A model generated the notes under the pieces. It saw nothing but the letters and a program-made list of their open reading frames with translations, was not told the origin of the DNA and ran no database searches. Positions 17,326 to 26,330 of a stretch of DNA of 64,000 nucleotides are shown piece by piece. Each line of letters begins with the position of its first letter. Positions within the stretch are counted from its first letter, which is position 1. The translations under genes were made by a program, and so were the position numbers. The DNA comes from Massilia forsythiae (GTDB lineage: Bacteria; Pseudomonadota; Gammaproteobacteria; Burkholderiales; Burkholderiaceae_D): contig NZ_CP051685.1 in the NCBI RefSeq assembly GCF_012849555.1, forward strand, positions 5,146,001 to 5,210,000, in the 5' to 3' direction.

Positions 17326-17354
17326 AACCGTTTATCTTGAAACCGGTTCTTTTT
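17326..17354 (+). terminator. possible terminator after recombinase gene
   Basis: AACCG (17326-17330) can pair with CGGTT (17344-17348) and a CTTTTT run follows. The stem is only five base pairs with a 13-base loop, so this is weak. Confidence 0.3.
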
Positions 17355-17488
17355 AGACCCTATTTACGGCCCCGGTCCTAGACTCCTTTCCGTCGCCGGC
17401 GCGCTCCCACGCAGCGCGCCGGCGGCGGAGTCGGCGCCGGCATGCGCGACAGCCATGCCCGCCATCGTCATCAACCGACAAGGACACC

Positions 17489-18283
17489 ATGAACAAAACG
17501 ATCGTTGCGCTGGCCGCCACCTGGCTGGCCGCGGCGCCGCTGCATGCCCAGGAAGCCGCGCCCACCGACACCGGCGCTGCCACCGGCCCCTCTGCCGGCA
17601 CTATCGCCTGGAACGCCGCGCTGGTCTCGGACTACCGCTACCGCGGCATTTCGCAAACCCGCCTGCGGCCGGCGCTGCAGGGCGGCGCCGACTACACCGA
17701 TGCCGCCGGTGGCCTATATGCCGGCACCTGGCTGTCCACCATCCGCTGGAGCAAGGATGCCGGCGGCGGCGGCGACGTCGAGTGGGACCTGTACGCCGGC
17801 AAGCGCGGCGCGCTCGGCGCCAATGCCACCTACGACGTCGGCGTGCTCGGCTACGTCTATCCGGGCAACGGACTGAAGGACGTCCCCGGCTTTGCCGACG
17901 CCAATACCTTGGAGCTGTACGCCCAGGTCGGCGCCGGGCCGGCCACCGTAAAATATTCCGTCGCCACCACCAACCTGTTCGGCCTGCGCGACAGCCGCTA
18001 CAGCGGCTACCTCGACCTCGGCGCCAACCCCGACCTCGGCAATGGCTGGACATTGAACCTGCACGCCGGGCGCCAACAGGTGCGCCACAGCGCGAACGCC
18101 TCGTACACCGACTGGAAGGTCGGCGTGGCGCACGCCTTTGATGGCGCCGACGTCCTCCACGGCGTCACCGTCTCGCTGGCGCTGGTCGGCACGAATGCCG
18201 ACCGCGCCGCCTACGCCTCGCCGGCCAACGGCAAGTTCACCGGCCGCAGCGCACTGGTGGCCGGCATCGCCAAGGTGTTCTGA
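17489..18283 (+). CDS. TorF family putative porin (TIGR02001-like)
   Basis: 264 aa. Signal peptide (about 1-20, cleavage near LHAQ), then an outer-membrane beta-barrel with alternating strands. The hallmark NAALVSDYRYRGISQT just after the leader is typical of TorF-type proteins, followed by YADLG/YVYPG-like strand repeats and a C-terminal Phe (IAKVF), the usual barrel-assembly signal. Function is poorly defined; members are assumed to form pores. It is a single-gene unit with 205 bases to the recombinase stop, and it runs in the same direction as the kdp operon. Confidence 0.82.
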   Translation: MNKTIVALAATWLAAAPLHAQEAAPTDTGAATGPSAGTIAWNAALVSDYRYRGISQTRLRPALQGGADYTDAAGGLYAGTWLSTIRWSKDAGGGGDVEWDLYAGKRGALGANATYDVGVLGYVYPGNGLKDVPGFADANTLELYAQVGAGPATVKYSVATTNLFGLRDSRYSGYLDLGANPDLGNGWTLNLHAGRQQVRHSANASYTDWKVGVAHAFDGADVLHGVTVSLALVGTNADRAAYASPANGKFTGRSALVAGIAKVF

Positions 18284-18308
18284 GCGCCGCCGCGTCGACA
18301 TGGCGGCG

Positions 18309-18346
18309 TTTACATCGCGTTTACAGCGGCCCGCCGCTTCTTTACA
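18309..18346 (+). promoter_or_regulatory. probable KdpE binding region of the kdp promoter
   Basis: TTTACA occurs at 18309-18314 and 18320-18325, separated by five bases (TCGCG), an 11-bp direct repeat as bound by OmpR-family dimers. A third TTTACA lies at 18341-18346. E. coli KdpE recognises similar TTTAYA-N5-TTTACA repeats. The site lies about 115-150 bases before the first small kdp gene. Confidence 0.55.
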
Positions 18347-18458
18347 CCGATTTTAGGGGCGGGCCGCTAAGCTCGAATCATGGCATTCGCACACGGATCG
18401 GCGCCGTCCATCGGCGCCGATCCGCCCCGCTTTTCAATTTACCTTCTCGAGGTATTGC

Positions 18459-18551
18459 ATGGATATCGTTTATATCGGCGCGATCGCCGCGCTGTTCGCC
18501 CTCGTGTGGGGCATGGCCGCCGGCTGCGCGCGCCTGGGAGACAAAGAATGA
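18459..18551 (+). CDS. 30-residue small membrane protein at head of kdp operon
   Basis: Encodes 30 aa beginning MDIVYIGAIAALFALVWGMA and ending in CARLGDKE: one transmembrane helix followed by a short positively charged tail. A GAGG box is seven bases before the ATG. The stop overlaps the ATG of kdpF (ATGA), so it is translationally coupled to the operon. A similar unnamed small protein precedes kdpF in many proteobacteria as far as I recall. It may stabilise the complex as KdpF does, but this is untested here. Confidence 0.7.
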   Translation: MDIVYIGAIAALFALVWGMAAGCARLGDKE

Positions 18552-18637
18552 ACCCGATCTACCTGGCCGGCGCGCTCGCCGCCGGCGCCCTGGTCGCCTA
18601 CCTGCTGGTTGCTCTGTTCAACGCGGAGGAACTGTGA
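18548..18637 (+). CDS. kdpF: K(+)-transporting ATPase subunit KdpF
   Basis: 29 aa, a single transmembrane helix (YLAGALAAGALVAYLLVALF) ending in NAEEL, as usual for KdpF. KdpF stabilises the KdpABC complex in the inner membrane. It starts in the stop of the preceding 30-residue gene. Its own stop overlaps the kdpA start (TGATG). Confidence 0.88.
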   Translation: MNPIYLAGALAAGALVAYLLVALFNAEEL

Positions 18638-20448
18638 TGGGCACGCCATCCTGGCTGCTGCTGGCAGCCTTTTTGCTGGTCGTATTGATGCTGGCGTGGC
18701 CGCTGGGCCGCCTGCTGGCGCACGTGGCCGGCCCGGGCGGCGCCGCCGTTCCCGGCCTGAACTGGCTGCGGCCGCTGGAGCGGGCGCTGTACCGCGCCGC
18801 CGGCATCGACGGCGGCGCCGGCATGGGCTGGCAGGCCTATGCGCTGGCGCTGCTCGCGTTTAACGTGGCCGGCACGCTGCTGGCGTACGCGCTGCAGCGG
18901 GTGCAAGCCTGGCTGCCGTTCAATCCGCAGGGCCTGGCCAATGTCAGCCCCGACTCGGCCTTCAATACCGCGGTCAGCTTCGTCGCCAACACCAACTGGC
19001 AGGGCTACAGCGGCGAACAGACCATGAGCTACGCCACGCAAATGCTGGCGCTGACCTGCCAGAACTTCTTTTCGGCGGCCACCGGCATCGCCGTGGTGTT
19101 CGCGCTGGTGCGCGGCTTCGCCGGCCGCTCCGCCCACGCCATCGGCAACTTCTGGGCCGATCTGGTGCGCATCACGCTGTACGTGCTGCTGCCGCTGTCG
19201 CTGCTGTTCTCGGTGCTGCTGATGGGGCAGGGCGTGATCCAGAATGTTTCGGCGTACCGGCAAGCGCAGCTGGTCGAACCGCAGGCCTATACCCAGCCGC
19301 GCACGGGCGCCGACGGCCAGCCGGTCCTGGATGCCGCCGGCAAGCCGGTCGCCGACGAACTCACCGCGACCAGCCAGAGCATCGCCATGGGCCCGGTCGC
19401 CTCGCAGGAAGCGATCAAGATGATCGGCACCAACGGCGGCGGCTTCTTCAACGCCAACTCGGCGCACCCGTACGAGAACCCGACGGCGCTGACCAACTTC
19501 GCCCAGATGGTCGCCATCTTCCTGATCCCGGCCGCGCTGTGCTTCGCCTTCGGCCACCTGGTCGGCGACCGCCGCCAGGGCTGGGCGGTGCTGGGCGCGA
19601 TGACGCTGATGTTCGCCGCTGCCGCAATGGCCGTCATGGGCGCCGAGCATGCGGCGCACCCGGCGCTGCAGGCGCTCGGCGTCGACCAGGGCGCAAGCGC
19701 GCTGCAGGCCGGCGGCAACATGGAAGGCAAGGAAGTCCGCTTCGGCATCGACGCCTCGGCGCTGTTCGCCGCCGTCACCACCGCGGCATCCTGCGGCGCG
19801 GTGAATGCCATGCACGATTCCTTCACCCCGCTGGGGGGCGCGGTGCCGCTGCTGCTGATGCAGCTGGGCGAAGTGGTGTTCGGCGGGGTCGGCTCGGGCC
19901 TGTACGGCATGCTGGTATTCGCCATCATGGCGGTGTTCATCGCCGGGCTGATGATCGGCCGCACGCCGGAATACCTGGGCAAGAAGATCCAGGCCTACGA
20001 GATCAAGATGACCTCGATCGCGATCCTGGTGACGCCGCTGCTGGTGCTGCTCGGGACCGCCGTCGCGCTGATGAGCGAGGCCGGCCGCGCCGGCATCGCC
20101 AACCCCGGCGCACACGGCTTCTCGGAAGTGCTGTACGCGTTCAGCTCGGCCGCCAACAACAACGGCAGCGCCTTCGCCGGGCTGTCGGCCAACACGCCGT
20201 TCTACAACGCGATGCTGGCGCTGGCGATGTGGCTGGGGCGCTTCGGCGTGATCGTGCCGGTGCTGGCGGTGGCCGGTTCGCTGGCCGCCAAGCGGCGCCT
20301 GCCGGTGACGGCCGGCACCATGCCGACCCACGGTCCGATGTTCGTGCTGCTGCTGGTCGGCGTGGTGCTGCTGGTCGGGGTGTTGAACTACGTGCCGGCG
20401 CTGGCCCTGGGGCCGGTGGTCGAACACCTGCAGCTGGCTGCCCATTGA
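18637..20448 (+). CDS. kdpA: K(+)-transporting ATPase subunit KdpA
   Basis: 603 aa, the potassium-translocating channel-like subunit with about ten membrane segments. Selectivity-filter-like loops of the family are seen, such as NTNWQGYSGEQTMSY, GTNGGGFFNANSAHPYENPTA and SAANNNGSAFAGL. GGAGGA lies six bases before the ATG; the GTG three bases earlier would sit in the kdpF stop. It works with KdpB (ATPase), KdpC and KdpF as a high-affinity K+ pump. Confidence 0.97.
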   Translation: MGTPSWLLLAAFLLVVLMLAWPLGRLLAHVAGPGGAAVPGLNWLRPLERALYRAAGIDGGAGMGWQAYALALLAFNVAGTLLAYALQRVQAWLPFNPQGLANVSPDSAFNTAVSFVANTNWQGYSGEQTMSYATQMLALTCQNFFSAATGIAVVFALVRGFAGRSAHAIGNFWADLVRITLYVLLPLSLLFSVLLMGQGVIQNVSAYRQAQLVEPQAYTQPRTGADGQPVLDAAGKPVADELTATSQSIAMGPVASQEAIKMIGTNGGGFFNANSAHPYENPTALTNFAQMVAIFLIPAALCFAFGHLVGDRRQGWAVLGAMTLMFAAAAMAVMGAEHAAHPALQALGVDQGASALQAGGNMEGKEVRFGIDASALFAAVTTAASCGAVNAMHDSFTPLGGAVPLLLMQLGEVVFGGVGSGLYGMLVFAIMAVFIAGLMIGRTPEYLGKKIQAYEIKMTSIAILVTPLLVLLGTAVALMSEAGRAGIANPGAHGFSEVLYAFSSAANNNGSAFAGLSANTPFYNAMLALAMWLGRFGVIVPVLAVAGSLAAKRRLPVTAGTMPTHGPMFVLLLVGVVLLVGVLNYVPALALGPVVEHLQLAAH

Positions 20449-20464
20449 ACCTGGAGTGATCAAC

Positions 20465-22618
20465 ATGTCCGAATCCGATACGATCGTAAAACCCCTGGCG
20501 GCACCCGCCGCGGCGCTCGATGCGCTTCCAAACGCGCTGCCCAAGCGCCTGCCGCTGTTCGACGCCGCCATGCTGGTCCCGGCGCTGGCGGACGCCTTCA
20601 AGAAACTGAGCCCGCGCACCCAGCTGCGCAGCCCCGTGATGTTCGTGGTGTACGTGTGCAGCATCCTCACCAGCCTGCTGTACCTGCAGGCGCTGGCGGG
20701 GAACGCCGAGGCGCCGCCCGGCTTCATCCTGGCCACCGCCGTCTGGCTGTGGTTTACGGTGCTGTTCGCGAACTTCGCCGAGGCGCTGGCCGAAGGCCGC
20801 AGCAAGGCGCAGGCGGCTTCGCTGCGCGGCCTGAAGGAAAGCGTGATGGCCAAGAAGCTGACGGCCGCATCCAACCCCGCCACGTCGCTGCGCAAGGCCG
20901 GCTGGCTGCCGTGCCCGGCCACCGACCTGCGCAAGGGCAACCACATCCTGGTCGAGGCCGGCGACGTGATCCCGATCGACGGCGACGTCGTCGAAGGCAT
21001 GGCCTCGGTCGACGAGAGCGCGATCACCGGCGAATCGGCGCCGGTGATCCGCGAATCCGGCGGCGACTTCTCGTCCGTCACCGGCGGCACCCGCGTACTG
21101 TCCGACTGGCTGGTGGTGAAAGTCAGCGCCAACCCGGGCGAGACTTTCCTCGACCGCATGATCTCGATGGTCGAAGGCGCCAAGCGCAAGAAGACCCCGA
21201 ACGAGATCGCCCTGAGCATCCTGCTGGTGGCCTTGACCATCGTGTTCCTGGTGGTGACGGTGACCTTGTTGCCGTTCTCGCTGTTCGCGGTGGACGCCGC
21301 CCATGCCGGCGCGCCGGTCACGGTCACGGTGCTGGTGGCGCTGCTGGTGTGCCTGATCCCGACCACCATCGGCGGCCTGCTGTCGGCCATCGGCGTGGCC
21401 GGCATGAGCCGCATGATGCGCGCGAACGTCATCGCCACGTCCGGGCGCGCGGTGGAAGCGGCGGGCGACGTCGACGTGCTGTTGCTTGACAAGACCGGCA
21501 CCATCACCCACGGCAACCGCCAGGCCGCCGCCTTTTTGCCGGTGCGCGGCGTCACCGAGCCGCAACTGGCCGAGGTCGTCGCACTGGCGTCGCTGGCCGA
21601 CGAGACGCCGGAAGGACGCAGCATCGTGGCGCTGGCACGCCAGCGCAGCGCGGCGCAACTGCCGGACCTGGCATCGCTGGATGCCGAGCCGGTGCCGTTT
21701 TCCGCCAACACGCGCATGAGCGGCATCGACATCGGCACGCGCCGGCTGCGCAAGGGCGCGGCGTCGGCAGTGCAGCGCCACGTCGAAGCGCTCGGCGCGG
21801 CCTTGCCGCCGGACGTGATGCGCGCGGTGGAGGATGCCGCGCGGCGCGGCAGCACGCCGCTGGTGGTGGCCGACGGCGTGCGCGTACTGGGCGTGGTCGA
21901 ACTGAAGGACATCGTCAAGGCCGGCATCAAGGAGCGCTTCGCCGAGCTGCGCCGCATGGGCATCAAGACCGTGATGATCACCGGCGACAACAAGCTGACC
22001 GCGGCCGCCATCGCCGCCGAAGCCGGGGTCGACGACTTCCTGGCCGAGGCCACCCCGGAAGACAAGCTGGCCCTGATCCGCGACTACCAGAAAGAAGGGC
22101 GGCTGGTGGCGATGACGGGCGACGGCACCAACGACGCCCCGGCGCTGGCGCAGGCCGACGTGGCGGTGGCGATGAACAGCGGCACCCAGGCGGCGAAAGA
22201 GGCCGGCAACATGGTCGACCTCGACTCGAACCCGACCAAGCTGCTGGAAATCGTCGAGATCGGCAAGCAGATGCTGATGACGCGCGGCGCCCTGACCACG
22301 TTCTCGATCGCCAACGACGTCGCCAAGTACTTCGCCATCATCCCGGCCGCCTTCGTCGGCACCTATCCGCAGTTGCGCGCGCTGGACGTGATGCACCTAG
22401 CCAGCCCGGCCTCGGCGATCATGTCGGCGGTGATCTTCAACGCCCTGATCATCGTGTTCCTGATCCCGCTGGCGCTGCGCGGCGTGCGCTTGCGCGCCAT
22501 CGGCGCCAGTGCGCTGCTGCGCCGTAACCTGCTGGTGTACGGACTAGGAGGTATCATCCTGCCGTTCATCGGCATCAAGTTGATCGACCTGCTGCTGGCA
22601 GGATTGCATCTGGTGTGA
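20465..22618 (+). CDS. kdpB: K(+)-transporting P-type ATPase subunit KdpB
   Basis: 717 aa. Has the phosphorylation motif DKTGTITHGN with Asp342, the actuator TGES motif (SAITGESAPV), MITGDNKLTAAAIA and the hinge MTGDGTNDAPALAQADVAVAM, all typical of class IA P-type ATPases. About seven membrane segments. It is slightly longer than the E. coli protein because of a ~35-residue N-terminal extension. The ATG at 20465 with GGAG eight bases upstream is preferred to the GTG at 20456. It powers K+ transport through KdpA. Confidence 0.97.
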   Translation: MSESDTIVKPLAAPAAALDALPNALPKRLPLFDAAMLVPALADAFKKLSPRTQLRSPVMFVVYVCSILTSLLYLQALAGNAEAPPGFILATAVWLWFTVLFANFAEALAEGRSKAQAASLRGLKESVMAKKLTAASNPATSLRKAGWLPCPATDLRKGNHILVEAGDVIPIDGDVVEGMASVDESAITGESAPVIRESGGDFSSVTGGTRVLSDWLVVKVSANPGETFLDRMISMVEGAKRKKTPNEIALSILLVALTIVFLVVTVTLLPFSLFAVDAAHAGAPVTVTVLVALLVCLIPTTIGGLLSAIGVAGMSRMMRANVIATSGRAVEAAGDVDVLLLDKTGTITHGNRQAAAFLPVRGVTEPQLAEVVALASLADETPEGRSIVALARQRSAAQLPDLASLDAEPVPFSANTRMSGIDIGTRRLRKGAASAVQRHVEALGAALPPDVMRAVEDAARRGSTPLVVADGVRVLGVVELKDIVKAGIKERFAELRRMGIKTVMITGDNKLTAAAIAAEAGVDDFLAEATPEDKLALIRDYQKEGRLVAMTGDGTNDAPALAQADVAVAMNSGTQAAKEAGNMVDLDSNPTKLLEIVEIGKQMLMTRGALTTFSIANDVAKYFAIIPAAFVGTYPQLRALDVMHLASPASAIMSAVIFNALIIVFLIPLALRGVRLRAIGASALLRRNLLVYGLGGIILPFIGIKLIDLLLAGLHLV

Positions 22619-22698
22619 AGCAGGCACATCGTCGTTTCCGGCAACCATGGCCGCCAAGGCCGGGAACGACGATCGGCTGCCTATACAAGGAGAACAAC

Positions 22699-23349
22699 AT
22701 GTCATCGCTTACTCATTCCACCATCAATGACGCACGCACCCCGGCCGCCGCGCCCGTGCTGCGCCCGGCCCTGGTGCTGCTCGGCGCCTTGACCCTGCTG
22801 TGCGGCGCGCTGTACCCGGCCGCCGTCACCGGCATCGGCCAGGCCGCCTTCCCGCACCAGGCCAACGGCAGCCTGGTCGAAACGCAGGGCCGCGTGGCCG
22901 GCTCAATCCTGATCGGCCAGACCTTCAGCCAGCCCGGCCACTTCTGGGGCCGCCCCTCGGCCACTGCGCCGATGGCCGCCAACGCGGCCGGCTCGGGCGG
23001 CTCCAACCTGGGGCCGACCAACCCGGCGCTGGCCGATGCGGTCGCGGCGCGCGCCGCCGCGCTGCGCCGGGCCGACCCCGGCAACCGCGCGCCGATCCCG
23101 GTCGACCTGGTGACCGCCTCAGCCAGCGGCCTGGACCCGGACATCAGCCTGGCCGCGGCGCGCTGGCAAGCCGGCCGCGTGGCTGCCGCGCGCGGCCTGG
23201 CCCCTAGCCAGGTGCAGGCGCTGATCGACGCCCACGCCGACAAGCCCTGGCTCGGCCTGTTCGGCGAGGCGCGCGTCAACGTGCTGGCGCTGAACCTGGC
23301 GCTGGATAGCGCCGCGGCCGGCGGCGCCAGGGAAGTGCATGGCCACTGA
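22699..23349 (+). CDS. kdpC: K(+)-transporting ATPase subunit KdpC
   Basis: 216 aa. One N-terminal membrane helix (about 20-40), then a periplasmic domain with FPHQANGSLV, GSILIGQTFSQPGHFWGRPSAT, NLGPTNPAL, IPVDLVTASASGLDPDISLAAA and LNLALD, all KdpC hallmarks. AAGGAG precedes the ATG. An 80-bp gap separates it from kdpB. Its end overlaps kdpD by 11 bases. Confidence 0.95.
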   Translation: MSSLTHSTINDARTPAAAPVLRPALVLLGALTLLCGALYPAAVTGIGQAAFPHQANGSLVETQGRVAGSILIGQTFSQPGHFWGRPSATAPMAANAAGSGGSNLGPTNPALADAVAARAAALRRADPGNRAPIPVDLVTASASGLDPDISLAAARWQAGRVAAARGLAPSQVQALIDAHADKPWLGLFGEARVNVLALNLALDSAAAGGAREVHGH

Positions 23350-26284
23350 TCCGGACGGCCGCGCGGACGCAGACCCCGTCGTGCCCGACGATGCGCGCCG
23401 CGGCGACCCGGACGCGCTGCTGGCGCAGTTGCAGGCGCGCGAACGGCGCGCCGTGCGCGGGCGCCTGCGCATCTACTTCGGCGCCTCGGCCGGCGTCGGC
23501 AAGACCTACGCGATGCTGTCGGCGGCGCGCGCATTATTGGCAACCAGTGTGGTAAACGGCGTGGCAACCAGCACGGTAGACGGCACGGAAAACGGCGCGG
23601 CAACCAGCGCGGCCGGCGGCGCGGCGGCGGGCAGCCCAACGCCGCTGGTCGGCATCGTCGAGACCCATGGCCGCCACGAGACCGAGGCGCTGCTGGACGG
23701 CCTCGACCTGCTGCCACGCCGTGCATTTTCCCATCGCGGCGCGCAGTTGGCCGAGTTCGACATCGACGCCGCGCTGGCGCGCCGGCCGGCGCTTGTGCTG
23801 GTGGACGAACTGGCGCACACCAACGCGCCCGGCTCGCGCCACCCGAAGCGCTGGCAGGACGTCGAGGAACTGCTCGGCGCCGGCATCGACGTCTACACCA
23901 CGGTCAACGTGCAGCACCTGGAAAGCCTGAACGACGTGGTCGGCGGCATCACCGGCGTGCGCGTGGGCGAGACGGTGCCGGACAAGGTGTTCGACGGCGC
24001 CGACGAGGTGATCTTGGTCGACCTGCCGGCCGACGAACTGCTCGCGCGCCTGCGCCTCGGCAAGGTCTATCAGGCGGCACAGGCCGAGCGCGCCGGCCGC
24101 AATTTCTTCCGCAAGGGGAACCTGATCGCGCTGCGCGAGCTGGCGCTGCGCCGCACCGCCGAGCGCATCGGTGACGACGTGCGCGCCTACCGCATCGAAA
24201 AATCGATCGAGCCGGTGTGGGCGACCGGCGCCGCGCTGCTGGCCTGCATCGGCAGCGGCGACGCGGCCGAACGGGTGGTGCGCAGCGCGGCGCGCCTGGC
24301 CGGCCAGTTGAATACCGGCTGGCACGCGATCCACATCGAGACACCCAGCCTGCGGCGGCGCCCGGCGCCGCAGCGCGAACGCACGCTGGACGCCTTGGCG
24401 CTGGCGCGCGAACTGGGCGCCGTCACCGCCGTATTGGCGGCCAACGAGGTCGAAGCGGCCGCGGTGGAGTATGCGCGCAGCCACAACCTGGCCAAGATCG
24501 CGATCGGCCGCGCCGCGCCAGGCCGCGCCGCGATCGGCCGGGCAGCATTGCGCCGCTGGCCGTGGCAACCGGCGCGCGGGCGCCGCTTCGCCCGCCTGGC
24601 GCCCGACATCGACCTGGTCGAGGTCGGCGACGGCAACGCCGCCCCATCCCGCGCCGCGCCGCGGTCGACGGCGGCCGCGGCGCCGGCGTCCGGCCGGCTG
24701 CGCCGTTACGCGCTGGCGCACGGCGCCGCCGTGGCCGCCAGCCTGGCGATGGCCTTGCTGGCGACGACCAGCCTGGGCAAGCTGGAACTGGCGAACATCG
24801 CCATGCTGTTCCTGCTGGTGGTGCTGCTGGTGGCGGTGCGCCTCGGCCGCGGGCCCTCGGTGACCGCCACCTGCGTCGGCGTGGCCTGCTTCGACTACTT
24901 CTTCGTGGCGCCGCGCTTCGCGTTCGCGGTATCCGACTTCCAGTACCTGGTCACCTTCGGCGTGATGCTGGCGGTCGGCCTGATCACCGGCCACCTGACC
25001 GCCGGCCTGCGCTTCCAGGCGCGCGTGGCGGCCGAGCGCGAGGGCAGGGCGCGCGCCTTGTACGAATTCGCGCGCGCCCTGTCGGGCGTGCTGCAGACCG
25101 AGCAGGTGTACGAAGCGACGCGCGACGCCATCGCCGCCAGCTTCGGGGTGCGCACCGCGCTGCTGCTGCCGGACGGCGACGGCCGCCTGCAGGCGGCCCC
25201 CGACGCCGGCACGGCCGGCACGGCAGCGATCGCCGGCATCGACCCCGGCATCGCCCAATGGAGCTTCGACCGCGCCGCGCCCGCCGGCAGCGGTACCGAC
25301 ACCCTGCCGGCCAGCCCGGTGTTCTACATGCCGCTGGTGGCGCCGATGCGCACGCGCGGCGTGCTCGCCATCGAGACCGGCGCCGCGCGCTGGCTGCCTG
25401 AGCCGGAGCAGCGCCAGCAGCTGGACACGTTCGCCGCGCTGGCGGCGATCGCGCTGGAACGGGTGCACTACATCGACGTGGCGCAGGACGCGCTGGTCAA
25501 GATCGAATCCGAACGGCTGCGCAACTCGCTGCTGGCGGCGCTGTCCCATGACCTGCGCACGCCGCTGACGGCGCAGATCGCGCTGGCCGAATCGCTGTCC
25601 TCGTCCCGGCCGCCGCTGGCGCCGCACCAGCAGGCGATGGCGGCGGCGCTGCGCGAGGAAACCATGCGCCTGGGGATGCTGGTGACGAACCTGCTGGAGA
25701 TGGCGCGCATCGAAAGCGGCGAAGTGAAGCTGAACCTGCAATGGCAGCCGGTCGAGGAAGTCGTCGGCAGCGCCCTGCGCGCCAGCCGCGCCGCCCTGCA
25801 GGGCCGGCGCGTCGTCACCGAGCTGGCGCCGGACTTGCCGCTGGTGCGCTTCGACGCCATGCTGATCGAACGGGTGCTGTGCAACCTGCTCGAGAATGCC
25901 GGAAAATACACGCCGCCGGACAGCGCCATCACCATCGGCGCGGCGGCGCGCGTGCGCTGGCTGGACCTGACGGTGGCCGATGACGGGCCGGGCCTGCCGC
26001 CGGGCCAGGAAGAAGCGGTGTTCGAGAAGTTCGCGCGCGGCGAGCGCGAATCGGCCAAGCCGGGCGTCGGACTCGGGCTGGCGATCTGCCGCGCCATCGT
26101 CGGCGCCCACGGCGGCACGATCGTGGCGCGCAACCGGCCGCAGGGCGGCGCCGCCTTCGTGTTCACGCTGCCGCTGGGGACGCCGCCGGCGCTGCCGCCG
26201 CCCGAGATGCCGCTGGACATGCCGCTGGCGGAGGCGCTGCCGGCGGACCGGGAAGCCGATGGCGGCGCGGCCGGCGCGGCGTGA
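23339..26284 (+). CDS. kdpD: sensor histidine kinase KdpD
   Basis: 981 aa. The N-terminal KdpD domain has P-loop GASAGVGKTYAM (about 48-59) and Walker-B-like VLVDELAHTNAPGS, followed by a USP-like domain and four membrane segments (about 460-560). A GAF-like region follows, then HisKA with His737 in ALSHDLRTPLT, and HATPase with NLLENAGKYTP, DDGPGLPPG and GVGLGLAICRAIVGAHGG. It senses K+ limitation and turgor and phosphorylates KdpE. A repeat-derived Ala/Thr/Gly/Val insertion (about 67-100) splits the segment after the P-loop. The ATG lies inside the kdpC end. Confidence 0.96.
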   Translation: MATDPDGRADADPVVPDDARRGDPDALLAQLQARERRAVRGRLRIYFGASAGVGKTYAMLSAARALLATSVVNGVATSTVDGTENGAATSAAGGAAAGSPTPLVGIVETHGRHETEALLDGLDLLPRRAFSHRGAQLAEFDIDAALARRPALVLVDELAHTNAPGSRHPKRWQDVEELLGAGIDVYTTVNVQHLESLNDVVGGITGVRVGETVPDKVFDGADEVILVDLPADELLARLRLGKVYQAAQAERAGRNFFRKGNLIALRELALRRTAERIGDDVRAYRIEKSIEPVWATGAALLACIGSGDAAERVVRSAARLAGQLNTGWHAIHIETPSLRRRPAPQRERTLDALALARELGAVTAVLAANEVEAAAVEYARSHNLAKIAIGRAAPGRAAIGRAALRRWPWQPARGRRFARLAPDIDLVEVGDGNAAPSRAAPRSTAAAAPASGRLRRYALAHGAAVAASLAMALLATTSLGKLELANIAMLFLLVVLLVAVRLGRGPSVTATCVGVACFDYFFVAPRFAFAVSDFQYLVTFGVMLAVGLITGHLTAGLRFQARVAAEREGRARALYEFARALSGVLQTEQVYEATRDAIAASFGVRTALLLPDGDGRLQAAPDAGTAGTAAIAGIDPGIAQWSFDRAAPAGSGTDTLPASPVFYMPLVAPMRTRGVLAIETGAARWLPEPEQRQQLDTFAALAAIALERVHYIDVAQDALVKIESERLRNSLLAALSHDLRTPLTAQIALAESLSSSRPPLAPHQQAMAAALREETMRLGMLVTNLLEMARIESGEVKLNLQWQPVEEVVGSALRASRAALQGRRVVTELAPDLPLVRFDAMLIERVLCNLLENAGKYTPPDSAITIGAAARVRWLDLTVADDGPGLPPGQEEAVFEKFARGERESAKPGVGLGLAICRAIVGAHGGTIVARNRPQGGAAFVFTLPLGTPPALPPPEMPLDMPLAEALPADREADGGAAGAA
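23537..23632 (+). repeat. in-frame degenerate repeat inside kdpD
   Basis: Three imperfect units each begin GGCAACCAG (starting at about 23539, 23563 and 23599) and continue with GGTAAACGG/GGTAGACGG/CGGCCGGCGG-like sequence. They encode a low-complexity stretch rich in Val, Ala, Thr, Asn and Gly just after the Walker A segment of KdpD. The reading frame is kept. Confidence 0.6.
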
Positions 26285-26330
26285 TCGCGCTGGCCGCGCA
26301 TGACGAGATCAACTGGAGTGAACGAAGCAA

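Noticed and set aside
18598..22065. A 1155-codon open frame on the minus strand opposite kdpA/kdpB
   Set aside because: Mirror frame of kdp genes; no recognisable motif and no ribosome site.
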